Assembly (NCBI GenBank): GCA_964372115.1
Contig: CAYJPN010000028.1
Location: 5,464-69,463, forward strand
DNA: 64,000 nucleotides
Origin: CG2-30-36-16 sp964372115
GTDB lineage: Bacteria; Bacteroidota; Ignavibacteria; Ignavibacteriales; Ignavibacteriaceae
Direction: 5' to 3'
Below are positions 44,263 to 54,500 of this stretch, piece after piece. The translations under genes and the position numbers were made by a program. Position 1 is the stretch's first letter. Every line of letters starts with the position of its first letter. A model generated the notes under the pieces. That model made no database searches. It was not told where the DNA came from and worked only from the letters and a program-made list of their open reading frames with translations.

Positions 44263-45408
44263 ATGTCGTATTTTTTCACATCGGAATCTGTTTCCGAAGG
44301 TCATCCGGATAAAGTAAGTGATGCAATATCAGATGGTATTCTTGATGCAATATATAAAGCAGACCCAGCAGCTCGCGTAGCATGCGAAACATTTGTTACT
44401 ACCGGTTTAGTTTTGGTAGGCGGCGAGGTAACAACAAATGCATATATAGATGTCCAGGAAATTGTTCGTCAAACTGTAAAAAATATTGGTTATACTAAAG
44501 CAGAATATAAATTTGACTCAGAATCATGTTCTGTATTAAACGCTATCCATTCTCAATCTGCAGATATTGCTATGGGTGTTGATACAGGCGGTGCTGGCGA
44601 CCAGGGAATTATGTTCGGCTACGCATGCGATCAGACACCGGAATTAATGCCGATGCCTATTATGTACGCGCATAAACTCGTAAAAAAATTGGCAGACATC
44701 AGAAAGAAAAACATTAAACTGATGCCCTACCTTCGTCCCGACGCAAAATCGCAGGTTACCATTGAGTACGATGATAACCACAAACCTCTAAGGGTCGACA
44801 CAGTTGTTATCTCAACACAACACGATGCAAACGCTAAACAGAAAAAAATAAAAGCTGATGTTATAGAACATGTCATCAAAAAAGTTATTCCCGCAAAATA
44901 TCTTGATAAAAAAACAAAATATTTTGTTAACCCAACCGGTCGTTTCGAAATAGGCGGACCTCACGGCGACAGCGGTTTAACCGGAAGAAAAATTATTGTT
45001 GATACATACGGTGGATGGGCTCCCCACGGCGGCGGCGCTTTTTCAGGAAAAGATCCTTCAAAAGTTGACAGAAGTGCAACATACGCAGCGCGCCACATTG
45101 CAAAAAATGTTGTTGCTGCAAAACTTGCTAAAGAGTGTCTGGTTCAACTTGCTTATGCTATTGGTGTTGCAGAACCGGTTTCTATCTTCATCGATACAAA
45201 AGGCACTGGCGTAATTTCGGATAAAGAAATTTCGAATATGATAAGCAAAGAAGTTGATCTGACTCCCAAAGGAATTATTGAAAGATTAAAACTTAGAAGA
45301 CCAATTTATCAAATAACATCTTCGTACGGTCACTTCGGTAGAAATGAAAAAGAATTTACCTGGGAACAATTAGATCTTGTCCCTGTATTTAAAAAATACG
45401 CTCGATGA
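44263..45408 (+). CDS. metK: S-adenosylmethionine synthetase
   Basis: 381 residues, normal length. It has the ATP-binding and catalytic signatures FTSESVSEGHPDKVSDAISD, GAGDQGIMFGYACDQTPELMP (hexapeptide region) and GGGAFSGKDPSKVDRSATYAARH (P-loop-like). It makes SAM from methionine and ATP. An AGAGGT ribosome-binding site precedes the ATG. It is followed 27 bases later by ahcY, a functional pair that makes SAM and then clears its product SAH. No SAM or SAH riboswitch was seen upstream. Confidence 0.96.
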   Translation: MSYFFTSESVSEGHPDKVSDAISDGILDAIYKADPAARVACETFVTTGLVLVGGEVTTNAYIDVQEIVRQTVKNIGYTKAEYKFDSESCSVLNAIHSQSADIAMGVDTGGAGDQGIMFGYACDQTPELMPMPIMYAHKLVKKLADIRKKNIKLMPYLRPDAKSQVTIEYDDNHKPLRVDTVVISTQHDANAKQKKIKADVIEHVIKKVIPAKYLDKKTKYFVNPTGRFEIGGPHGDSGLTGRKIIVDTYGGWAPHGGGAFSGKDPSKVDRSATYAARHIAKNVVAAKLAKECLVQLAYAIGVAEPVSIFIDTKGTGVISDKEISNMISKEVDLTPKGIIERLKLRRPIYQITSSYGHFGRNEKEFTWEQLDLVPVFKKYAR

Positions 45409-45435
45409 TATTATTAAAAAAGAATGAGGAAAATT

Positions 45436-46761
45436 ATGAGTGATGCAACTGCAAAGACAGAAAAATATATTAAGTTTAAAGTAAAAGACATCTCTCTTGC
45501 CGAGTGGGGCAGGAAGGAAATTGAACTTGCGGAAATCGAAATGCCGGGATTGATGGCTCTTAGAAAAGAATATGGCCCGCAAAAACCCTTTAAGGGTGCG
45601 CGTATTGCCGGATGTTTGCACATGACAATTCAAACCGCTGTTTTAATTGAAACATTAATTGAACTTGGCGCTGAAGTTACATGGTCATCATGCAACATAT
45701 TCTCAACACAAGATCATGCAGCGGCTGCAATTGCTGCAAAAGGTATTTCGGTTTATGCCTGGAAAGGAATGAATGCAGAAGAATTTGATTGGTGTATTGA
45801 ACAAACTCTTTTCTTCGGAGAAGATAAAAAACCGTTAACCATGATTCTTGATGACGGCGGTGATTTGACCAATATGGTACTCGATAAATATCCTGAACTT
45901 GTTTCCGGAATAAGAGGAATATCAGAAGAAACCACTACCGGAGTTCATCGCCTTTATGAAAGGATGGAAAAAGGTACGCTTCCAATTCCAGCTATAAATG
46001 TTAATGATTCGGTTACGAAATCAAAATTTGATAATAAATATGGCTGCCGCGAATCGTTAGTTGACGGCATAAGGCGCGCCACAGATTTAATGATGGCTGG
46101 TAAAGTCGCGGTTGTTGCCGGTTACGGCGATGTCGGAAAAGGATCAGCTCAATCGTTAAGAAGCGCCGGTGTACGTGTTATCGTTACCGAGATCGATCCT
46201 ATCTGCGCTCTTCAGGCAGCTATGGATGGTTACGAGGTTAAGAAGATGGTGGACGCTATTCCACGCGCTGATATTGTTGTTACTGCAACAGGCAACAAAG
46301 ATATTCTTTCCGAACGCGAGTTCAAATTGATGAAGAGTAATACCGTTGTGTGTAACATTGGGCATTTTGATAATGAAATTGATATGGCATGGTTGAACAA
46401 AAACTATGGTAATACGAAAGACGTTATCAAACCTCAGGTAGATAAATATAATGTTGACGGGAAAAATATTATTTTACTTGCCGAGGGGCGCCTTGTTAAT
46501 CTTGGCTGTGCAACCGGTCATCCTTCGTTTGTTATGTCGAACTCATTTACAAATCAAACCTTAGCGCAGATTGAACTTTGGACTCACGGTGAAAACTATG
46601 AAAACAAAGTTTATATGCTGCCAAAACATCTTGATGAAAAAGTCGCGAGATTACATCTTGCAAAAATAGGTGTTGAGCTTGATGAATTAACGGAAGACCA
46701 GGCTAAATATATCGGTGTTACTGTTGATGGTCCGTTTAAACCTGAATACTATCGGTATTAA
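45436..46761 (+). CDS. ahcY: Adenosylhomocysteinase
   Basis: 441 residues from ATG 45436, which has GAGGA six bases upstream; the ATG at 45424 lies before that site and is less likely. Motifs are GARIAGCLHMTIQTAVLIETL, TWSSCNIFSTQDHAAAAIA, the NAD-binding AGYGDVGKGSAQSLR, and the C-terminal KPEYYRY. It hydrolyses S-adenosylhomocysteine to adenosine and homocysteine. The usual Bacteroidota recycling route through SahH fits the pairing with metK. A strong terminator follows directly. Confidence 0.96.
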   Translation: MSDATAKTEKYIKFKVKDISLAEWGRKEIELAEIEMPGLMALRKEYGPQKPFKGARIAGCLHMTIQTAVLIETLIELGAEVTWSSCNIFSTQDHAAAAIAAKGISVYAWKGMNAEEFDWCIEQTLFFGEDKKPLTMILDDGGDLTNMVLDKYPELVSGIRGISEETTTGVHRLYERMEKGTLPIPAINVNDSVTKSKFDNKYGCRESLVDGIRRATDLMMAGKVAVVAGYGDVGKGSAQSLRSAGVRVIVTEIDPICALQAAMDGYEVKKMVDAIPRADIVVTATGNKDILSEREFKLMKSNTVVCNIGHFDNEIDMAWLNKNYGNTKDVIKPQVDKYNVDGKNIILLAEGRLVNLGCATGHPSFVMSNSFTNQTLAQIELWTHGENYENKVYMLPKHLDEKVARLHLAKIGVELDELTEDQAKYIGVTVDGPFKPEYYRY

Positions 46762-46765
46762 TAAA

Positions 46766-46803
46766 AATAAAAAAGCCCGGTTTAACAATCGGGCTTTTTT
46801 TAA
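46766..46803. terminator. Bidirectional terminator between ahcY and the convergent epimerase gene
   Basis: AAAAAAGCCCG pairs with CGGGCTTTTTT across a 10-base loop, with A and T tracts on both sides, so it can serve both ahcY (+) and the gene ending at 46809 (-). Confidence 0.9.
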
Positions 46804-46808
46804 TTGCT

Positions 46809-47729
46809 TCAATCTTTCAATAAATCCCTCAGCGCGTCAGTAAGATGTTCAAATTCAAACTTAAAACCATTTTCTAAAAGCTTATTTGCAGCAGCTCTCT
46901 GGCTTGCTATAATTGATTTCCCGAATTCGCCAAGAACTAAATTTAAAACAAAACCGGGCACTCTAAATACCGAAGGACGGTGCATCTTTTCCCCGAGTTT
47001 TTTTGCGAATTCATTCATAGTTACGCTTTCTGGCGCATTGATATTTATTCCACCGTTTAATGAATCTTTTTCTATAGCAAAAAGATAAGCATTTACGACA
47101 TCATCAATATGTATCCATGGAAAATACTGGGTTCCGCTACCAAGCGGTCCGCCAACAAAAAAATTGAAAGCTTTTTTCATCAAAGGAAAAGCTCCATCTT
47201 CCTGGCTAAGTACAATACCCGTTCGCATCGATGCTACTCTTACATTAAACTCTTTTGCTTTTAATGCCTCTATTTCCCAATCGCGGCAAACCTGAGCTAA
47301 ATAATCATTTCCGCTTGATGTATTTTCATCGAGCAATCTATCTCCGTTGTCACCATAATAACCAACTGCCGATGCGCAAACGAAAACTTTTGGTTTGTGT
47401 GTAGAGATATCTATTGCCGAAACAATATTTTTTGTGCTGGTAATCCTGCTTTCTCTAATTACTTTTTTATACTCATTTGTCCATCGTTTGGCAAACAGAT
47501 TTGCGCCTGCCATATGAATAATACCATAGACTCCGTTAATTTCTTTTTGCCATGATTCAGGATTGTTATAATCCCAATAAACATATTTTGCTGCACCGGT
47601 AATTACTTGTTTTGCTTGTTCCGGGTTGCGCGTAAAAACTTTTACCGAATAACCTTTGTTTCTCAGGGTATAAAATAATTTTCTTCCTATCAAACCAGTT
47701 GCACCGGTAAATACTATTTCTTTACTCAT
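46809..47729 (-). CDS. SDR-family NAD(P)-dependent epimerase-like protein, TIGR01777/YfcH type
   Basis: 306 residues. The Rossmann motif GATGLIGRKLFYTLRNKGY lies at the N-terminus. HMAGANLFAKRWTNEYKK and SAVGYYGDNGDRLLDE are typical of the YfcH/SDR39U1 branch, and the C-terminal segment FRVPGFVLNLVLGEFG is the DUF1731 domain. The biochemical role of the family is not established. The bidirectional terminator lies just past its stop. No co-directional partner is coupled to it; the cupin gene is 64 bases upstream. Confidence 0.88.
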   Translation of the reverse strand: MSKEIVFTGATGLIGRKLFYTLRNKGYSVKVFTRNPEQAKQVITGAAKYVYWDYNNPESWQKEINGVYGIIHMAGANLFAKRWTNEYKKVIRESRITSTKNIVSAIDISTHKPKVFVCASAVGYYGDNGDRLLDENTSSGNDYLAQVCRDWEIEALKAKEFNVRVASMRTGIVLSQEDGAFPLMKKAFNFFVGGPLGSGTQYFPWIHIDDVVNAYLFAIEKDSLNGGININAPESVTMNEFAKKLGEKMHRPSVFRVPGFVLNLVLGEFGKSIIASQRAAANKLLENGFKFEFEHLTDALRDLLKD

Positions 47730-47793
47730 AAAATTTTGTCTTTTTCCAAATTATTTTATTTCTCATCCGAGTCGAGTTAATCTAAAAAAAATA

Positions 47794-48135
47794 TCACTTC
47801 AAAAACTCACCATCTATGATTAATAATTTTACTTTTTTTGAAGTAACAGAACGGTGTGAACTTAAATCATCCGAAACAATATAAGTCATCCCTTCCTTTA
47901 AAATAAATTGTTTCCCATCCTCCATACCACTGGTAAGCTCACCTTGCAAGCAATGGACAATATGCCCTTTGCGGCACCAATGATCGGCTATATAGCCATC
48001 TGAATACTCAACTATTCTTACTCGAAGTCCGCTGAACTCAATTGTTTGCCAGTAAGCCGTCCCTGTTTCACCTTCATGTTCTGTCTTTGGAATTTCTGAC
48101 CAATCGATAGTTTGAAAAGGAATATTGCCGCGCAT
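47794..48135 (-). CDS. Small cupin (DHCW-motif family)
   Basis: 113 residues, a single cupin fold. IADHWCRKGHIVHCLQGEL supplies the DHWC-type motif that names the DHCW cupin family, and MTYIVSDDLSSHRSVT is the second cupin strand pair with His. A metal site is likely but no reaction is known. A TATATTTG box lies at 48183-48190 on this strand, without a matching -33 element. It may be transcribed together with the epimerase-like gene downstream. Confidence 0.8.
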   Translation of the reverse strand: MRGNIPFQTIDWSEIPKTEHEGETGTAYWQTIEFSGLRVRIVEYSDGYIADHWCRKGHIVHCLQGELTSGMEDGKQFILKEGMTYIVSDDLSSHRSVTSKKVKLLIIDGEFLK

Positions 48136-48285
48136 CTAATCGTTCCTTATTAATAAATATTTGAATATTATCATTTCGCAACCAAATATAACTAATGATT
48201 TTGTTAAATATTCAGGTACATTAAAAATTGCTTAAAAACTAAATTATGTAAAACTCAAGCATCTTTTAGTAGTTGGTAAAATAAT

Positions 48286-48319
48286 AAAAACCCTGAAGGC
48301 ACTTAACCGACAGGGTTTT
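48286..48319 (-). terminator. Rho-independent terminator of the 1,023-residue secreted protein gene
   Basis: On the minus strand AAAACCCTG pairs with CAGGGTTTTT and ends in a T-rich tract. It lies about 25 bases past the stop codon at 48345. Confidence 0.8.
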
Positions 48320-48344
48320 AATAATAAAATTTATTTACAAAATA

Positions 48345-51300
48345 TTATTTTAAAAGAGTCATCTTTTGTATTGAAATCTTTTCACCCGAAGTAAGCCTGC
48401 AGAAGTAAACTCCGCTTGGTAAATTCGATGCGTTAAATGTAACATGATAAGTTCCTGCTGATTTAAATTCATTTAGTAAAGTTCTTACTTTTTCACCGAG
48501 CGAATTGTAAACAACAATTTTTACTTCACTGGGTTTATCAATTTGAAAGTTTATATTTGTTGACGGATTAAAAGGGTTCGGATAATTCTGGTCTAATTTA
48601 AAAGTATATACCTGACTATTATTGTCTTCAACGTTAGTTACTGTTGAATTGATAGTAAAAGTATAATATGTATTTGCCTGAATATTTGTAACATGATTAA
48701 ACTGCGTAAGCATATTTATAAATCCGCTGATACCCTGCCCCGTTAGTTTGAAGGAATAATTATTTCGAGTAACCTCGGGTACCTGCTGAATAATATCATT
48801 CCAACTCAGTGATAGTGTTCCCTCTGATTTGGATATAAATTTAAAAGTCCAGCTTTTACCGGGTTCCGGTAAATTAAAACTACTTTTTACATCGCTTATA
48901 TAGCGGTTAAAACCGTTAGCCCAGTCCGTTTTTTCAAAATAAGATTGAATAGAATTTGCAGCCGGGGAAACCGGTGGTTTTGCAATATCAAATGCTGCAT
49001 CGAATCCATCAGTTGCATCTACATCTGCACCGAAGTAAAGGAGTGGATCTATCACACCGTTTATTTCTGTTTTTATTGATGCGAGCCAATGTTCGGGGGT
49101 TGATTCAATATCTTCTTTTAAATCATTTTTCTTCAGAGGGCTGCCGGACGTTGAGTCGTGATAGAAGATCATCTTAACACTGTCGGTTAAAGCGGCAAAC
49201 CAATAACCATTCCATTGTTTTAAAGTATCTTCGGAATAATAAGAACCGGTTGAACGATTGTACCCATAATAATTATTTTGTATCCACCCGTTTGTAACTG
49301 CATTACTTCCGTTCATTGTAGTTGAACCGCGTTTAAAGTAAATATGATTTGTCAGATATGATCGGACATAGGGAGCGGCAATCAAATTCCATCCGCTGTT
49401 TAATGATACAGAGTCATTAGAAGAAACCGGTGTGCCGGTTACATCAAGTGTAAATGCAGATTCGACGCCAAGCCAGTAACTGCTGCCGGGATACAAATTA
49501 TTTGCAACTAAGTAACCGCCTGTATTCGAGTATCCGTATAAAAAGAATGAAGCAATGTCATCCCCAATTATTGCTGCTGCCGAGTTATTTTCGGCAGTAA
49601 CCGGAATGCTCATTAAATTCCACCCTGCTGCTATTGTATTACTAATTGTAGAAGTTATGCCGGAACCGGATAATGTAATTGATAATGTATCGGTGTCAGG
49701 ATCATTAGATAAAACATTAAGTATTGCCGAATATGCGGTAACAGCCGAGGGAGAAAATTTTACTGTAATGGATGCCGAATCATTTTTAAGTACTGAAAAT
49801 GATGATGAACTACTTAAAATAAAAGCAGCGTCAGAACTAAAAATATTCGAAACATTTAATGTTGTGTCACCCGTGTTATAAATTTTAAATGTTCTGGATG
49901 AATCATAGTCAACCTTAACCGCTCCGAAATTTAATGAAGTTAGTGAGGCTGATATATTAGGGAATAAATTTAATCCGGTACCGGTAAGAGGAATAACAAC
50001 CGTCCCTTCGTCTGTATCGTTACTGTAGATGGTTAAAGTTGCATTGTAGGTTTGCACCGAAGTTGGTTTAAACTTAACGGGAACGATTACCGAACTATTT
50101 GCGGCGATGTTATAAGTTGTTCCGCCTGTAAATGTAAAAACTGAACTACTCGAAACGATGTTGGAAACAACAAGTGTTGAATCCCCAAGATTTGAAATTG
50201 TTAAATTTAATGTTGTGTCTCTGTTAACTTTTATAGAACCAAAATCAAGAGAAGTTGGGGTAACATCAATTTCCTGTGATGCTAAAGAAACTCCTATGAT
50301 GAGATTAAAGTTTTTTACCGATTCAAGAGTTCCCGAGTTGTATGTATAATTTGAAACTCTTAGGTCATGGGTAATATTGCCGGAAACATCATAAAGTTGA
50401 ATATTATAATTAGATGGGATAAAACTAAAGTTATCGGCTGATATTGTAACATTTGTATTTGTTAAATCAGTGCTTACATCAAAACCCCACGAAGAAGTGG
50501 TACTGTCAAGTGAAACCAAATTTTTAATATCTCTTGTATAATTTGGCCCGAGTGCAGAAGCCCAGCTTGCATGCGGAAAATAAATTTGAATATAATTGCT
50601 TGGAGGAGCCGGGGGTTTAGGAAGATCAATCCCGGTGTCGAATCCATTAGTTGCGTTTATGCTCATTCCCGCCCAGGCTGTTGTATCGCTTAATGCTAAT
50701 GTAGAAGCTTTTAATCTTATCAACCATTGGTAGTTATCGGAGTAGTAAGAATTGTTAGGAGAAATCTGATCTATCAAATAATGGTTCAACCAGTGGTTGT
50801 TGAATGTTATAGAATTTGAACCATTCGGGCCAACGCTATTAGTGAATAAATTAGACGGCGCCCCCCCGCAAATAAAACCGTTATCCCAATCTTCCTCAGA
50901 GTAAACTACAACATTTATTTGCTGCGGGTTTCCAATATCTGCAAGACTTATGCGCGATTCCCAATAGCCACTTCCTTTCCAGTTACCTGTTGAAAAAGAA
51001 GAACTCTGCCACGAACCTGCTGTATAAACATCCTTGTACTCTGTGTTATCAACTGTTTTAAATGCATAATGATAATTTGCTGAAAAGGGTAATATCGGAT
51101 TCCATCTCCAAGGAACTCCGGCAGTTGTTCCCGTTCCATTCGCGGGATTTTGTTGCGGGTCAGTATCGATATAAATATGATAGACTCTATCGGCATCAGT
51201 TATAGTACCGGCGGGCGAATTGCCTGATAACCCCACATATAAATAATCTTTATCCCATGTAATGTAGCTGTAAAGATCAGTTCCGCTGGTTGTGCTTAAT

Positions 51301-51416
51301 CGTTCTGTTGTAGTATTAAAATCATTATTCCCGTCTATATTAATTGTATGGTAAGATTGTGCAAATGCGATATAAGACAATAAAATAAACACAAAAAGAA
51401 AATAGAATTTTTTCAT
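48345..51416 (-). CDS. Large secreted protein with Hydin-like repeats, type IX secretion cargo
   Basis: 1,023 residues. The signal peptide ends IAFAQS. An N-terminal DOMON/CBM9-like domain (INIDGNNDFNTTTERL, LYVGLSGNSP) is followed by two ASH/Hydin repeats (LDFGSIKVNRDTTLNLTISN, LNFGAVKVDYDSSRTFKIYN; about 390-590). Then come AGWNLMSIPV and SGWNLIAAPY domains that Ignavibacteria put near the end of surface proteins. The end is a sorting domain (NYPNPFNPSTNINF, NSLGEKVRTLL, KMTLLK). GAGGA precedes the ATG. No enzyme site is recognised; a role as surface or carbohydrate-binding protein is inferred. Confidence 0.8.
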   Translation of the reverse strand: MKKFYFLFVFILLSYIAFAQSYHTINIDGNNDFNTTTERLSTTSGTDLYSYITWDKDYLYVGLSGNSPAGTITDADRVYHIYIDTDPQQNPANGTGTTAGVPWRWNPILPFSANYHYAFKTVDNTEYKDVYTAGSWQSSSFSTGNWKGSGYWESRISLADIGNPQQINVVVYSEEDWDNGFICGGAPSNLFTNSVGPNGSNSITFNNHWLNHYLIDQISPNNSYYSDNYQWLIRLKASTLALSDTTAWAGMSINATNGFDTGIDLPKPPAPPSNYIQIYFPHASWASALGPNYTRDIKNLVSLDSTTSSWGFDVSTDLTNTNVTISADNFSFIPSNYNIQLYDVSGNITHDLRVSNYTYNSGTLESVKNFNLIIGVSLASQEIDVTPTSLDFGSIKVNRDTTLNLTISNLGDSTLVVSNIVSSSSVFTFTGGTTYNIAANSSVIVPVKFKPTSVQTYNATLTIYSNDTDEGTVVIPLTGTGLNLFPNISASLTSLNFGAVKVDYDSSRTFKIYNTGDTTLNVSNIFSSDAAFILSSSSSFSVLKNDSASITVKFSPSAVTAYSAILNVLSNDPDTDTLSITLSGSGITSTISNTIAAGWNLMSIPVTAENNSAAAIIGDDIASFFLYGYSNTGGYLVANNLYPGSSYWLGVESAFTLDVTGTPVSSNDSVSLNSGWNLIAAPYVRSYLTNHIYFKRGSTTMNGSNAVTNGWIQNNYYGYNRSTGSYYSEDTLKQWNGYWFAALTDSVKMIFYHDSTSGSPLKKNDLKEDIESTPEHWLASIKTEINGVIDPLLYFGADVDATDGFDAAFDIAKPPVSPAANSIQSYFEKTDWANGFNRYISDVKSSFNLPEPGKSWTFKFISKSEGTLSLSWNDIIQQVPEVTRNNYSFKLTGQGISGFINMLTQFNHVTNIQANTYYTFTINSTVTNVEDNNSQVYTFKLDQNYPNPFNPSTNINFQIDKPSEVKIVVYNSLGEKVRTLLNEFKSAGTYHVTFNASNLPSGVYFCRLTSGEKISIQKMTLLK

Positions 51417-51590
51417 TCATTTCCTCACATTAGTTATTTAAAAATAGTTTAGCAATAAACGTCTGATATTAAGAAAATTGGTTTACCAATGCAATAGTTT
51501 GAAATATATTTTAACTTAAACGGTAACTCAAATAGACATTTAAAATTTTAATATCTATTTTCACTGTGATTAAATAAACCCGAGGGTATT

Positions 51591-54500
51591 GTGAAAAAAT
51601 ATTTTACTTTTATTTTGGTTCTTTTACTTAGCTGTGCAGGATTTTCTCAGCAAATAAATATAAAGAATAATCCTCCCATCTACATTGCTTTTCTATGGCA
51701 TATGCATCAGCCTATTTACTGGCCGTATGAGTCTATTATTCAGACGGAGCAAAATAACAGGTATCCATTTTCAGTCTTTGATATTCATAACCAGCGGACA
51801 GGACCATATACATCATGGCCCAAAAATGCAGTTCAAAAGGGTATTAGCGCAAACATGCTGCATTTCGGAGCCCAGGTAAGTTTTTCAGGATCACTGATTG
51901 AAAATCTAAATAACCTGGAGTCAAATGGTAATCAAAATTTTTCAAACTGGAAGAGTAGTTGGAACAGCATAAAAACCCTGCAAACATATCTCGGCAATCC
52001 AAGACTCGATATGGTTGCATTTGGCTATCATCACCCGTTGATGGGTTTAATTGATGAAATTGATATTCGCAAACAAATTCAGGCGCATAAACAAATCATG
52101 TCGCAAAACTTTAGTGGCAGTTATTCCAAAGGGATCTTTCCGCCGGAGAATGCTTTTACTCCTAAAATGATTCCTGCTTTGGTTGCAGAAGGAATTGACT
52201 GGGTGCTGATTGATAATGCCCACTTTGAAAGAGCGGCAGAAAATTATCCGTTCAACACAGGTGGTAATCTTTATGAAGCTAATAAATCAGATGTACAAAA
52301 TCCCGATCCTAATGATTGGGTGCAGCTAAACGGTTTATGGGCGCCAACGAAAGTTTCTACTCAATGGGCTCATCAACCGCATTTTGTAGAGTATGTTGAT
52401 CCTGAAACCGGGCAAAAAACAAAAATGATTGCGGTCCCATCAAGTCGTTATCTTGGAAATGAAGATGGACGCGGCGGATTTGGTGCGCTTAACTATGAAA
52501 ATGTAATGAGTCAGTTTGAAAGCGATAATTCTGATCCGAATCATCCGACATTAATTGTACTTGCGCATGATGGCGATAATTACGGCGGCGGCAGTGAATC
52601 CTATTACAACAGTAATTTTCAGAGTTTTGTAAATTGGCTGCAAGCAAATAATTCCCGTTTTATTTGTACCACAATTCAAGATTATTTAGAGATGTTCCCA
52701 CCCGCCGTGGATGATATTATCCATGTTGAAGACGGGAGTTGGAGCGGTGCCGATAATGGTGATCCTGAATTTAAAAAATGGAATGCCGATCCGGGTAGTG
52801 ACGGATATTCAGCAGACAGAAATAGTTGGGGAGTAATTACTGCCGCAAAAAATATTATGCTTACCGCAAACCAAATTAATCCTTCAAACCCGGCAGTGCA
52901 AAATGCATGGAAGTTTATGTTGAATGCAGAAGCGAGTGATTACTGGTACTGGGATTATTCGCTCAACGGTATATGGGACTCTCATCCTACACGCGGCAGC
53001 AATCTTACAACACAGGAAGTTATGAGTATTGTCCAGGGTGGAAATGATGTTACCGGTCCGACAATTTATTCGCCGCAGCGGGAACCATACAATCCCGGTG
53101 GTACCGAATGGGGGATTGCGCAGCCTTCGAACTTTAAGGTTTGGTCATATGTATATGATTACAGCGGGCTGGCATACGTTAAATTAAAATATAGAACAGA
53201 TAACGATGGCGTGAATCCCATTTCGTCAATTGAAAATGAAACCTTTACCGGCGGCTCTGATGTGAGTGCCTGGAATGAAATAGATATGACAGGCTTATAT
53301 ATTAATCCGCAGACAAATCCGCTTCCATCCTATAAAGCGGAAGAATTTTCGGCTGAAATAACAGGTATAAACAATAAACTTTTAGATTATTACATCGAAG
53401 CAAAAGATAATAACAATAATGTAAGCAAGTCCCAAATAAAACATGTTTGGGTTGGAGAGAATAACGGTGGGACAGGTTCGGGTGGTATTACCTGGTTTCC
53501 ACAACAGCCTACAATAAATGATTCTATAACTATCATAATATCAGGCGCAGCACAGGGCGCTAAACTTCATTGGGGAGTTAACAACCAGGGAAGCAGTTGG
53601 CAAACCCCAAACCAGGCTTATTGGACTACAGGAACCACCTTATTTAATGGTACAGGTCCGGCAGTAGAGTCACCTTTTAATGGTCCTTTAAATGATACTT
53701 TAAAAATTAAAATTGGTCCTTTCAACAAACCGGATCAGTTAATTGAAGAAGTTGCTTTTGTTATTCACTATAATGATGATACCTGGAACAATAACAATGG
53801 ACAGGACTTTCAGATTAATTTCGGAGGAGGTTCTCAAACTTTTACAATTGATGGACAGTTAGATGCTTCTGCAGGATTGGCTGTATCTAATGCGGGTGCG
53901 GAACTTTACTTAGCATGGAATGGAAGCGAATTATATCTTGCAACCCAGTCTGCACAATCAGTCGGCAAAGATGTTTTTATTTTATTAGCAGATTCACTTC
54001 GCACCCAGCAGAGCGCTCCATGGGCAAAAGCTGGAACGACTGTCGGGTGGTCTGCTTTTCTTGCAAATGAAAGTACAAATAATTACAACTCCTGGTTTGA
54101 TGCTTCCGGTTCAACTCAGAATGCTGCGGGAAGTTATCTTGAGGGAACCGTTAATGTACAATCAGAATTCGGATATATTCCTTCGAAACTTTACATAGCT
54201 GTCGGGCGTTATGCCACCAATGATGGCGGAGAGCTTACAACACAAGTTCCTTCCGGCAACGGAGACAGTAACATCGATGCGGATGAATTTTTTGAATTTG
54301 ACTACTCAATTACATCAATTGAAGATAAAAGTTTTATAAGAAAAGATTTTCAACTTCTATCGAATTATCCTAACCCGTTTAATCCATCAACAAAAATAAA
54401 ATATTCAATACCCGAAGGCGGAAGAGTAGTTGTAAAAATATTTGATATTCTCGGAAAAGAAGTAATAACATTAACAGACGAATACAAAGATGCCGGTTAT

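Noticed and set aside
44228..44263. SAM or SAH riboswitch before metK/ahcY
   Set aside because: Only 34 bases separate the nucleotidyltransferase stop from metK and 27 separate metK from ahcY, too short for these riboswitch classes; no suitable structure was seen at the operon promoter either.
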